From positions 1 to 64,000 of the forward strand of contig JAUTXW010002153.1 of NCBI GenBank assembly GCA_030620095.1: a stretch of 64,000 nucleotides of DNA, given 5' to 3'. Source of the DNA: Kuschelorhynchus macadamiae. Taxonomy: Eukaryota > Arthropoda > Insecta > Coleoptera > Curculionidae. Positions 19,259 to 31,599 of the stretch are shown here, piece after piece (the first letter of the stretch is position 1; each line of letters begins with the position of its first letter). The position numbers were made by a program, and so were the translations under genes. The notes beneath the pieces are model-generated. The model was not told the origin of the DNA. It did no database searches and worked only from the letters and a program-made list of their open reading frames with translations.

Positions 19259-19630
19259 TTAATTTAAATATATGTAAAAGTTCATAAATAAGGATATTAA
19301 TAATACTATATAAAATGTGTAGCTTGAAGACTTATTTTGAATGGTTACAATTATTCGATTCCTATTTTTCCATAAACAGTTATTTAAATCACAATTCCTA
19401 GCAAATTTCTTATGCTCCACAATAGGATCATCATAACTTAACCAATCAAAAATTTCAATACCACAATAAAAACATTTACAAATATCATTGATTGAAGTAT
19501 AGTAAAAGCCAGCTCCAGCTAACACTTCTGGTCTCAATTTTCCTTTCCATTTTTTAAAAGTGGAAAGTCGTTTTTCATATGTTTTAAAATAACTGTTATC
19601 AATTTCTTTGTCAAAAGTTTCTAAGCACAT
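19259..19630 (-). CDS. BIR-domain (IAP-like) protein with C-terminal membrane anchor
   Basis: A 123-aa protein with one clear baculoviral IAP repeat. An Arg-Leu-Ser-Thr-Phe lead-in at 21-25 is followed by Leu-Ala-Gly-Ala-Gly-Phe-Tyr-Tyr and zinc ligands Cys53, Cys56, His73 and Cys80 (C-x2-C-x16-H-x6-C). A Trp63 and an Asp-Asp-Pro motif sit between. Residues about 104-122 are hydrophobic and end the protein, as in tail-anchored proteins. BIR domains bind caspases or their antagonists; here an anti-apoptotic role during element or virus replication is inferred. No RING follows in this gene; a RING protein is encoded separately near the right end. Confidence 0.9.
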   Translation of the reverse strand: MCLETFDKEIDNSYFKTYEKRLSTFKKWKGKLRPEVLAGAGFYYTSINDICKCFYCGIEIFDWLSYDDPIVEHKKFARNCDLNNCLWKNRNRIIVTIQNKSSSYTFYIVLLISLFMNFYIYLN

Positions 19631-22600
19631 TTTGTGAAAGACTTATGAAGACTAACTTTGGTTTCAAAAACAACAAATTTAAATACCTTATAATATCTAC
19701 ATAAATATATCTAAATCTTCATGTTCTGCATTCCATTGATACAAAGCAATATCTTGGTGTCCCCAAGCTAATGTATTAAAACTATAGGGAATTTTATACC
19801 GCTTATCATCTTCGGAACTCAAGGCCAATTTATTAATTAACTCTGTAAAAATTGTATGTTGTCTAGATGGAAAAACATACATTGAACAAAAGGTTTTAGA
19901 ATGATTTTCAACAACATCTTTATAATGAATAAAATCCAACTGCTTTTTAATTGCACTTTTTTTATCACCTTTTGCTTTTTTTGTTAAACTGTTTTCCGTT
20001 TTAATACAATATGCTTTTGCTCCAGTACCAAAGAAAGCAGTAATGAGTTCACCAGCATATTCATCTTTGAATTTTCCTATAACTGACTTTGTAATAGGCA
20101 TTTCATGAATATTATTAAATTCATAATTAGATGTGTCAAATTTGTGAATATTTTTTATCATGTCAGAATAAATATTTGGAGTTGTGACTTCTAAAATGAA
20201 CGAATCGGTATCGGTGTATAAAAGTGAAATATTTTCCTGTTAAAGGGGTTTTAAAAAATTATAAAAGAAAACATACATGACAGTTTTAGATATATCTAAT
20301 ATTGAGAAGCCTACATATATTGGTTTATTGTAAGTAACTTGAATCTTTTGCATTTGAATAGCTATCAAGTTTTCAGAAAATATGGTTAAGTCCTTGAAAT
20401 ATGGTTTTGCAATTAAATTCTCAGCACCATCTTTTCTTCTATTTTTTTCCCACTCTGTAACAAGTCTTACGTCAATTCTCCTATCAACATTTTCCATAGT
20501 CTTGCCATAAATACTATTATTTGCCAACTTGTAAGTATTACGATCAAATTCATTCTTTGAATCATTTCTTAATCTTGAATTCAAGTCTATATATTTTTTC
20601 AACCAATCAGATTGAGAAAACTGTAAAACTCTATGAACTTTAGTTAACTTGAGTCCATGTTCCAAACATTGTTTTAATAATTGATAGTGAATAACATATT
20701 TTGATTTATCATTTAAATTGGGTATTAATTTTATGCATTTAGAATTTGGCGGTTTAAAGTTTTCTGGACAAAACGGAAAATCGTTATGATAGGAATGTAG
20801 ACTTGTAGGATATTCTAAATCAACTTCTAAAACATATCCCTTATTAGATTTTTTAGAAATATTCATAATATTTAAATCATTGATTTCTTTATCTGTTAAC
20901 CAAACAAAATCTCCCGTTGGAATGTGCTGTGACATTGCATAACCATACAAATTTGTTGCATCATAATAAATTATGTATTTAGTTGGCTTTAAAGGATCAA
21001 AATTTAAAAGAAATGGGTTATTAGCTTCAGATTTTCTACAAATGCAAGAGCTCACACCACCGCGAACGCTTTTTTTAAAAAAGTGTATCATATCTGGATC
21101 AGTTAACAATTCTAACTCTATTCCAGTATAACGCAAACACGCCTCCCAGGATAAACCTGGAAAAGTGTAAAAATGAGCTGGATCGAGCTTATATGTGGAT
21201 AAACAAGTGCTTCTAAAATTTTCAAAAATATCTGCCAAAAGTAAAGTATCAGAGAATAAGTAAACGTCGGAGTATTGACCAAGAGATTCACATTTAAACA
21301 ATTGCCAAACCTTTACAGCTCTTTGGTATTCTGCATCACTGATGTGCTCATCCGTTAAAGTATTATAAAATTGGTCTTTCTGAGGTAAAGTTGTTTCTTC
21401 TAATTTTAAATAATCATCAATATAACTGTAAGGAAATACACCTTTTTGCCGAATAAGTTTAAATCTTTCTTCATCATTGAAAATTTTTTTTATTTCCTTA
21501 CATTGTTCATCTTTTAAGCTTTCAGAGAGTTTTGATAAAGAATGGGATAGAAATTGAAAAGAATCAATAAACCTTAATGATATATTTTTTTTCTTAGCCT
21601 TTTGTGTCTTTTTATCAAAATAGTTATCCACATGAATAAGCTTTTCAAATGAAATATATTTTTCCTTGTTTTGTGCGATAACTGTTAGTTGTTCTTTGTT
21701 TAAGCATAATTTTTTAAGAAATAGATGAGAATCATAATTACGCAAATTATGCAATATAACTGGAATAAAGTTAGGTATTCTGTAATTTATGTTGCAGAGT
21801 GAATGAGCTGGACCTCTATAAAGACCGGTTATATGACAATGATCTGCAACCCTGTCATTTAAAAGAGGTTTATTACAAATATGACAAACTTTTTCATAGT
21901 TATGATAAATTTTGTCCAGTTCGTTCAAAGGGATCATTTTTTTAGGAGCCTTTAAATATTTATTGTATATGTTATACACATCTCTTTCTAAAGAATTTAT
22001 AAATAATGTATCACAATTTTGACCTCTATATTTTTCAAATTTAGAATAATTATCGTCGAAGGAACATTTAATGTAATAGGCAAATGAATGTGGAATATGT
22101 TCATATTGTTTTAAGGTGTATGAAGTATTAGGATTTTTATCAACATTGTCATTATTTAAAGGCTTTAAAATGCATTCAAAATCTGCATACACCACGAAAG
22201 GAACTTTCATTTGTTTATGATAATTTACAAATTTCAAAATATTATCATATGAATAGTTTCCAAACTTATCTTTTATTAATTCTTTAGAAGGTAGGTTAAT
22301 TCGTAAATGATCACAATCATAGCTATTGTGTTGTAATAAATTTTCTTCTGTAGGGAAATATTGTAAACAACCATCGCAAATATATTTTTTTCCGTGATGT
22401 ATAGAAATTTGTGCAGAAACTAGTTTTGATAAATCTTTAATATAGCAATAATGAAAAGTTTTTTCATCATCATCACTTATTAACAATAAATTGACATGTT
22501 GATTTTTTTTATTCGATGAATAATAAAGTGGACCAATTATTTCATACCCCTTTTTAGGATTTATAATTTCTAATCCATATACATTAATAGAAATGTTATT

Positions 22601-22890
22601 TTTTTCTTCAAAAATCTTAATGTTCTTTAGCAACATTGGAAATTCTATACCTGACATATCCAAAACAGAAGAGTAGTGTGGGTAGGATGAAGTTTCAAAA
22701 TCTAATCCGCTTGGTTGGTGAAGAGCAGACACAACTGCCCAGGCGGAGCAAAAGTTGTCATCATTCCTAATGTTGATCACAGCTTGATGTCTCTTGATCT
22801 CTTGAGGAAGTTCGATAAAAGATGAGGCTCTCAGCGGATTGTGCTTGTTAACATTAATTTCCAAATGAAGTAAATTCATCAAAGACCATC

Positions 22891-22958
22891 CTGCAACGTA
22901 AAAATTAAAAAAATTACTTTTTTTGTTGCTGTTGTAAAATCGAAAATAAATTCTTTAC
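22891..22958 (-). other. Intron 2 of PolB (68 nt)
   Basis: The minus strand reads GTAAAG at the donor and TTGCAG at the acceptor, with a T-rich tract before it. Removing it joins two frames that each end abruptly and rebuilds a continuous PolB N-terminal segment with a Gly-Trp at the junction. The joined codon is split after its first base. Confidence 0.85.
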
Positions 22959-23411
22959 CTGAATCTCTTTCTGCAAATTCGTCAGCTTTCTGGTCAATAA
23001 TGGTGCAGATTTGCTCTAACAGTTCTTTTTTCTGATATCCCTGGCAAATGACTTGGAACGGCGCATTAAAAGATTTGACATCATAGCTGTCGCTGCTGGG
23101 GTTAAAATAGAAACCGAACAGTTCCATATTTAGCTTGATACATTTATGTTTCTGCAGTTCTTGATCTATTAGATGTGCATATTTGTATTCCAAATGTTGA
23201 AAATATTCTTTCACATTTATGAAGTTTTGGTGTGAGGAAATCCTATAAGATATTATTCGTTCCCTGAATGCTGACTTGATAATTTCAACACCTTCCTCCA
23301 AGCCTATTTTGGAATTGTTCTTGTGCACACTAGATCGAAGATGTCCACCCCATAGACTTTGGTTTATATTTTTCTTGCATTCTTTACAATATTTTACAAT
23401 ATTTGTAGAAT

Positions 23412-23470
23412 CTATAAATTAAGAAAAAAATATTTAAAAAAATATAACATGAAAAATAAAATGTTCTTAC
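23412..23470 (-). other. Intron 1 of PolB (59 nt)
   Basis: The minus strand reads GTAAGA at the donor and TTATAG at the acceptor, with an AT-rich body. Removal links the N-terminal C2H2 zinc-finger exon to the exon with the second Cys/His cluster, in frame, with a codon split after its first base. Length is typical of short insect introns. Confidence 0.82.
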
Positions 23471-23603
23471 CTTTAACAAGCTTTGGTTTTTTCAACCAAC
23501 TGTTGAGTTTTGTGGAATTTCCGTTAACATGTTTTTTAATATGTCGCAATAAATTATCCTTTCTAGTGAAGACTTTATTACATGTTACACACTTATGCAT
23601 TTC

Positions 23604-23770
23604 TGAAGTTTTCTGGATAATAATAATAAAATTAATATTGTGCAATTCTATTTAGTTATAGTCAAATTTTGAAAAAAGCAATTGCATTTTTGAAGTTCTT
23701 TGTATAATAATAAAATTAATATTGTGCATTTTTATTTAGTTATAGTCAAATTTTGAAAAAAGCAATAGAA
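23604..23770. repeat. Two-copy tandem duplication upstream of PolB, about 80 bp
   Basis: A 'tgaagtt-tctggataataataataaaatt' to 'gaaaaaagcaat' unit (about 23604-23686) recurs at about 23690-23767 with a few changes. It lies just upstream of the first PolB exon, so it may duplicate promoter or leader sequence. Confidence 0.7.
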
Positions 23771-23889
23771 ATTAATTGACTTTATGAATCCATTTCTTCA
23801 AATGAGTCAACTAATTTGTCAAAGGCCTGTTTAACATAATTCACCGTACTTTCGTCTCCCTTTTTAATTGTGATCAAATTAGTTAAATT

Positions 23890-24684
23890 TTAAATAGCGA
23901 AACCCAGACACTTAAGGTTTGGTATTTGTTTTTTATTTTTTTTATTAATTTTAAATTTTTTTTTAATGATAAATGATGGTTTCGAAATTGAATTTTGTTC
24001 AACTGGTGAATTATTAGGAGAAATATCCGAAGTTAAATTTGCTTCAATTTGTTTTTCTTGCGAATCAGAATTTACAATAGCATATGGTGAATTAATAGAA
24101 GATATAGCCGAAATTAAATTTTGATCAATTTGTTTTTCTTGCGAATCAGAATTTACAATATCATATGGTGAATTAATAGGACAAATAGCCAAACTTAAAT
24201 TTTGATCAATTTGTTCTTCTTCCGAATCAGAATTTTCACTAAACAAAAAGGGAGAGCAAATTGGTCTCGGAGAATTAATTGGCGATTTTAATGTTAAATA
24301 ATTTGGATTAGATTTTTGAAAACAAACAATATCCTCATAGCTAGAATTTTGAGTTTCGTCAATGTCATTCAGTTCTTCAAGAGTTTGTTTAGTTTTTGTT
24401 GTAATTAAGTCCGTTTTGTTGTCAATAATGTCATTAAGATCGTCAAGAGTTTGTTGTTGAGTAGCTGTAAATAAATATTTTTCGTTGTTGTGTTTGTTGG
24501 CATTATTCTGAACTTGGCTATTATAAATAATTTCATTCAAGTCCTGAATAGTTTGTTGTTGACTAGTTGTAAATACGTCTGTTTCATTGTTTTGTTGGTT
24601 TGCAAAATTTTGCATTTGAGTACATGTGTATAAGTCAAAGTCATTGTCAATTATTTTGCTACTCGATGCCAAAAAATTGTCCAT
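23890..24684 (-). CDS. Low-complexity Asn/Ser/Glu-rich repeat protein, 264 aa
   Basis: The first ATG is 24684. The N-terminal half has three copies of a Gln-Thr-(Ile/Leu)-x-(Asp/Glu)-Leu-Asn-(Glu/Asp)-Ile motif separated by Asn-rich linkers. The C-terminal half has three to four copies of an Asn-Ser-Pro-Tyr-x-Ile-Val-Asn-Ser-Asp-Ser-Gln-Glu-type motif, then a Lys-rich tail (Lys-Lys-Lys-Phe-Lys-Ile-Asn-Lys-Lys). Mostly disordered by composition. A different frame just downstream (23777-23880) encodes a helical Lys/Asp/Glu segment that might be a displaced C-terminus. Function unknown; the basic tail could be nuclear targeting. Confidence 0.65.
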   Translation of the reverse strand: MDNFLASSSKIIDNDFDLYTCTQMQNFANQQNNETDVFTTSQQQTIQDLNEIIYNSQVQNNANKHNNEKYLFTATQQQTLDDLNDIIDNKTDLITTKTKQTLEELNDIDETQNSSYEDIVCFQKSNPNYLTLKSPINSPRPICSPFLFSENSDSEEEQIDQNLSLAICPINSPYDIVNSDSQEKQIDQNLISAISSINSPYAIVNSDSQEKQIEANLTSDISPNNSPVEQNSISKPSFIIKKKFKINKKNKKQIPNLKCLGFAI

Positions 24685-24949
24685 TATGAAAAAAAATCGT
24701 AATAACAAATAAAAATGCCACAAATCTACATAAAAATGTCACCAATATATATAAGAATTAAATCTTGCCAAATAAAAATGTTAGAAATAAAAATAAAAAT
24801 TAAAAAATTACCAAATAGACACAATGTAAACACCAGAAAACTCGCGAGCTCTGCACAGTGTGAATGCAGAAATCAATTGCATTCGTCTCTTCGCTGAGGC
24901 GATTTTATATGCAAAAGTTAATCACATGTGTCCTACTTAAAGTTGAACG

Positions 24950-25385
24950 ACAATCTCTAAAAACCACTTTCCCAAGCCGATCAATAACCTTACCCCCCCT
25001 CCTCCCCCCGGACCCCTGAATTTCCGAGACTCAAATCCCGGCTCCCCAATTTCGGGCTACCCTCTTCAGGTTAAGTTAAGTTAGGTTAGGTTATGTTAGG
25101 TTAGGTTAGGTTAGGTTAGGTTAGGTTAGATTAAAAAAGAAGAAAAGAAAAAAGGAGAAGGAAAGACAAAGAAGAAGGAAGGAAAAAGGAGAAGGAAGGA
25201 AAAAGGAGAAGGAAGGAAAAAGGAGAAGGAAGGAAAAAGGAGAAACATATAAAAAAGAGAAAGAAGGAAGGGAGAGAAAGAAGATAAGGTGAGGGTGAGG
25301 GGGGGTTTCCCCCTTATGGGGGTTGGCGGAGCGGGGAGGGGGGCGAAGCCCCCCCCCCCCCATGAAACTGACAGGGAAAGGGACA
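24950..25385. mobile_element. GC-rich nested insertion with telomere-like and purine-rich repeats
   Basis: This stretch breaks the AT-rich Polinton composition. It has a C-rich block near 24990, the (TTAGG)n array, a long GGAAAAAGGAGAA-type purine repeat (about 25135-25260), and a G/C-rich end with GGGGGCGAAGCCCCCC palindromic sequence near 25340-25370. No coding potential. I interpret it as a later insertion, perhaps a non-autonomous repeat or DNA captured at a break. Exact borders and target duplication cannot be fixed by eye. Confidence 0.55.
25071..25130. repeat. Interstitial telomere-type array (TTAGG)12
   Basis: Twelve consecutive pentamers, eight of them exact TTAGG, the others one-base variants (TTAAG twice, TTATG, TTAGA). 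TTAGG is the ancestral insect telomere repeat. The array is internal to the Polinton, so it is not a chromosome end. Confidence 0.9.
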
Positions 25386-25570
25386 GCGAAAAAAAAACTT
25401 AAGTATTGCAGGTAGTAAAAGTGGTGGTCGATGGGATATATACTTAAGAACATCCACTCGACGATCATACAGTATCATTCGCTGTAATATCAGTTGTCGA
25501 TATTATTTATAACCTATAACCAAAATTGTTTTTTATCAAATATATCTATCTAAATCTAAAGCTCCTAACG

Positions 25571-26194
25571 ATGGCAGAAAATATGATTGGAAACGCTGAC
25601 CAAATTGAAGAAAATAATGTGGAGAACGCCGCTCAAATTGAAGAAAGAGAAGAAATTTTTATTAACTTGGAAGGCGATTCCATCACTTATAAACATTCAT
25701 TTTTGGACAAATCATCTAGGCTTGTTAGAAGATCATTCTTGTTTAACATCGACATTAATTATATTGAGGAGGAAGAAGAAGAGATGGAGGAAGATGATCA
25801 GGAAATTGACGAAGGAGTGGACGTGGATGGACAACTGCTAAATTTAGGAACCGAGGCTGACGTAAAAGTAAGCAAGTTTAGGGCTAGTGAATTATTTAAT
25901 AATTTTGAAGAAAAAGATGTATGTGTTATACAAAGCTACTCTAAAATTGAAAGTCGAAGACTAGGAACATTTGCTATTTGCCTTCCTTGTAGTGCAATTC
26001 ACATGAGATATTTACGGAGAGGGGAGTCCGATCATGTGAGCTGCCACTACAAAAGAGCTTATGTTGTTAGTGCTTCTGATTTACATTCTGCTATTTATAG
26101 GATACATCTTTTTCTACTAATTCCTGAACATGCTTGCTTTTACTGCAATAAAAATGAAAAAAAAGAGATAGAAGATTATGTTGTTAAATATTAA
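25571..26194 (+). CDS. Acidic Cys/His-rich protein of unknown function, 207 aa
   Basis: I chose the ATG at 25571 (context AACGATGG); the open frame upstream lacks a better start. Residues about 1-100 are acidic, with Glu/Asp runs near residues 69-90. The C-terminal third carries Cys-Leu-Pro-Cys, a Cys-His pair, and His-Ala-Cys-Phe-Tyr-Cys, a plausible zinc-binding set. No known family recognised. It lies in the right arm between the nested insert and the RING gene, transcribed towards the latter. AATAAA at 26196-26201 directly follows the stop. A regulatory or host-interaction role is a guess from acidity and Cys/His content. Confidence 0.7.
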   Translation: MAENMIGNADQIEENNVENAAQIEEREEIFINLEGDSITYKHSFLDKSSRLVRRSFLFNIDINYIEEEEEEMEEDDQEIDEGVDVDGQLLNLGTEADVKVSKFRASELFNNFEEKDVCVIQSYSKIESRRLGTFAICLPCSAIHMRYLRRGESDHVSCHYKRAYVVSASDLHSAIYRIHLFLLIPEHACFYCNKNEKKEIEDYVVKY

Positions 26195-26928
26195 TAATAA
26201 ACATAGTTTGTAAAGGTGATGTGTAGATTATTTCAACAATATTAATTTTAAATATAGGTTATAAACGTAATGGGTAGATAATGTCAAAAATATTAATTTT
26301 AAACATAAATTGTAAAGATAATAAGTAGAATACGTCAACAATATTAATTTTAAAAAATGTCAATTGTTACTATAAGCGGTTATATATTTTCAGTGCTATA
26401 TGCAAAATACTTCTTTTTATTCTAACATCTGACACTGTATTTGTAAATGAAATAGCTAATCATATGTAAAAAAAAAAGTGTCGATTATGTCAACTGCCAC
26501 TAGAAGCACTCATATATTAGCATAACATTTTGTTAACGCTTGTTTCTGTATTCAATTGAGTTTTCTCTTACTTGATGCAAATTATATTAATATTATTAGT
26601 ATAATTAAAAAGTAGTAGATTAGGCTATGCCGGTCCGACAATCAAAACCGTCATTTTTACATGTAAATTCCCATAAGAAAATTTAAGCTTTGATTTGCAA
26701 AAGTGGTGCCATTTTAGGGCGTGGCACTTTTTGTGTAAACCCATAACAATTGTTTTGTTATGTAATGTGAAAATTAGTATGTATTAAAAAACTTGTTAGA
26801 TCATTGTTGTCGTTTCAATATAGGAAAAAAAAAATGTGTGTCAATTATTATATATATATTTACATTTACTTTTTTTTACAAAATTATTTGTTACCAGAGT
26901 TTTCACAAACACAAATTATAAAAAAATA
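26195..26928. other. Non-coding interval with 3 x 51-bp tandem repeat
   Basis: Three consecutive 51-bp units (26200-26250, 26251-26301, 26302-26352) each end in AATATTAATTTTA and share an 'ataa-(t/c)gtaaa' start, with moderate divergence. The rest, to the RING gene stop, shows no gene. It separates two converging transcripts. Confidence 0.75.
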
Positions 26929-27321
26929 TTATCCTCTTTTTAAAATTACAACAAAATGATGTCTAATTACATCTTTGAAGATTTGTACCAAATAGTAATA
27001 TCTAGTGCGACATACAGGACAATTGTTTACCATTATAGAACAACAATTTTCATCATTCCATCTTAAAATACATTTTAAACAAAAAATGTGGGAACATGTA
27101 TTTGGTCTACATGAATCATAATATTCGATTATTTCAAAACAAATAGCACAAAACACTTTTTTCTCTTCACTCTCAGTTTTGTTCAAATTTTTTAAAACAA
27201 TCCCATTATTTTCTTCTCGAACTAATGGTATATTTTCTTCTTGAACTCCTGGTATAATTTCTTCGAGGCTAATTGTCTGAAGCGGAATGGATCGATTTCT
27301 TTCTCCAACTGATTCACTCAT
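26929..27321 (-). CDS. RING-finger protein (candidate E3 ubiquitin ligase), 130 aa
   Basis: A C3HC4 RING: Cys58-x2-Cys61, Cys76-x-His78-x2-Cys81-x2-Cys84, Cys101-x2-Cys104, with Ile after the second cysteine (Cys-Ala-Ile-Cys-Phe) and Trp88. The N-terminal 55 residues are polar, Glu/Asn-rich. RING domains recruit E2 enzymes for ubiquitin transfer. It is the last gene before the right inverted repeat and reads inward. Together with the BIR protein of the same element it supplies both domains of a typical viral IAP, but as separate proteins; joint action is an inference. A Leu/Val-rich C-terminus may be a helix. Confidence 0.9.
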   Translation of the reverse strand: MSESVGERNRSIPLQTISLEEIIPGVQEENIPLVREENNGIVLKNLNKTESEEKKVFCAICFEIIEYYDSCRPNTCSHIFCLKCILRWNDENCCSIMVNNCPVCRTRYYYLVQIFKDVIRHHFVVILKRG

Positions 27322-27392
27322 TTTATTTTAATATTATTATTAATAGATTTATTCAACAGATTTTTTTCTTTTAACAGTCACTCGTACCTTAA

Positions 27393-27576
27393 CATACTAA
27401 AATGATCTTGATGCACCTATTTATAAGACTTAAGAATGCAAAATCAAATGTGGGAGAACAAAGAGAAAAAATTAAAAATATGATGCGAATGAGAATAAAA
27501 GGGGAGGAAGTTAAGAATGAGGGACATGAGAGAGAGGAAGAGAATGAGGAGGAGGCGCTCCCCTATTATAACTACT
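27393..27576 (-). repeat. Polinton right terminal inverted repeat
   Basis: About 184 bp, inverted relative to 9106-9280, with a 9-bp insertion relative to the left copy and otherwise few differences. It ends AACTACT at 27576. The open frame reading out of it (27402-27755) is a by-product. Confidence 0.93.
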
Positions 27577-27582
27577 TATATA
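27577..27582. repeat. Polinton target-site duplication, right copy (TATATA)
   Basis: Six bases directly outside the right inverted repeat, matching the left TACATA at five of six positions. Confidence 0.65.
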
Positions 27583-30849
<3,267 letters not shown>

Positions 30850-31109
30850 CTCTTTCAAGCGTTACTAATTGGATTTGAAAAAAAAACTATTGTTTTCATT
30901 TATTTCTTAGTTTATTTCAAATTGTATATAGTAAAACACTTTTTTAGAACGTTTTTATCTAACTGTTTTTTTAATAAGGGGTATTTTTAGAAGTATAGTA
31001 CTTTAAAATGATATAAAACACATACAAATCGCGATAATGACTACGGAATGGGTTTCATTGAAAAGATTATTTTACGCCACTAGTCAAATTTCCGAGTCGG
31101 CCATCATCT

Positions 31110-31531
31110 GTGGTTTATCTACGTAGACCAGCGACTTCATGTACCCTCACAAAGATGTTATAACGAACGATCTTCGAATGTTTCTCTCAATCAATTGATT
31201 GTGGCGAGCGTAGTGTGGCATGTTTCGCCTTGTTGTTGAAACCAAAGCTCTTTCACATTAATGTCATTCATCTGAAGAACATAAAAGTAGTATTCATGGA
31301 TCTAGAAATGTTCCATGTAATGTTCTCGCCGGTATCATCTTTAAAGACATATAGCCCAATCCATAAACCGCACAAACCATGACTTTTTCTTGGTGTTGGT
31401 GTCTCAATAATGGCTTGTGGATTTTCTTCACTCCAAATGCGGCAATTTTGCGTGTTGACGTAGCCATTTAACCATAAATGAGTATAACCGCTGAAAAAAA
31501 TTTTGTTGTGAAAATAAGAATCAAGAGCCAT
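31110..31531 (-). pseudogene. Degenerate mariner-like DDE transposase fragment
   Basis: The minus-strand frame 31268-31531 reads Leu-Trp-Leu-Asn-Gly-Tyr-Val-Asn-x-Gln-Asn-Cys-Arg-Ile-Trp-Ser-Glu-Glu-Asn, a signature of a Tc1/mariner-superfamily transposase around the first catalytic region. A shifted continuation towards 31110 reads Glu-Leu-Trp-Phe-Gln-Gln, then Thr-Cys-His-Thr, the block preceding the second catalytic Asp, with stops and with Gln where Asp-Gly is usual. Clearly inactive. Confidence 0.75.
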
Positions 31532-31599
31532 CTCGTATGACGCACATGATGGTCAAGCGGCTTAAATTGCTGTATGAGCTAGATCTTGTAAGCAAGTAA

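Larger units (their letters stand above)
19697..23600 (-). pseudogene. PolB: Protein-primed family B DNA polymerase (pPolB), three exons, one in-frame stop
   Basis: Exons: 23471-23600, 22959-23411, 19697-22890; splicing at GT-AG introns (59 and 68 nt) keeps frame and joins segments expected of Polinton PolB. The product would be about 1258 codons. Order: C2H2 finger (Cys4, Cys7, His20, His24), a second Cys/His cluster, an endonuclease VII-like Cys/His motif after the first exonuclease motif, exonuclease Asp-Phe-Glu, Asn-x4-Asp and Tyr-Ser-Asp motifs, polymerase motif A (Asp-Ala-Thr-Asn-Leu-Tyr), motif B (Asn-Ser-Ile-Tyr-Gly-Lys), motif C (Thr-Asp-Thr-Asp-Ser). A single TAA at 20240-20242 lies about 8 codons before motif C; downstream coding stays in the same frame. 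It replicates the linear element from its termini. Confidence 0.92.
9106..27576. mobile_element. Maverick/Polinton self-synthesising DNA transposon
   Basis: The element is delimited by inverted repeats beginning AGTAGT and a near-perfect 6-bp target duplication. It encodes the Polinton hallmark set: protein-primed family B DNA polymerase, chromodomain integrase, FtsK/HerA-like packaging ATPase, adenovirus-type cysteine protease, major and minor capsid proteins. At 18.5 kb it is in the usual 15-20 kb range. Accessory genes include a BIR protein, a RING protein and three tandem small paralogs. Lesions are few and small, implying a recent insertion of a now non-autonomous copy. A nested GC-rich insert with (TTAGG)n sits near 25 kb. 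Confidence 0.95.

Noticed and set aside
25071..25130. Chromosome end (telomere)
   Set aside because: The array is only 60 bp, carries variants, and Polinton genes continue on both sides.
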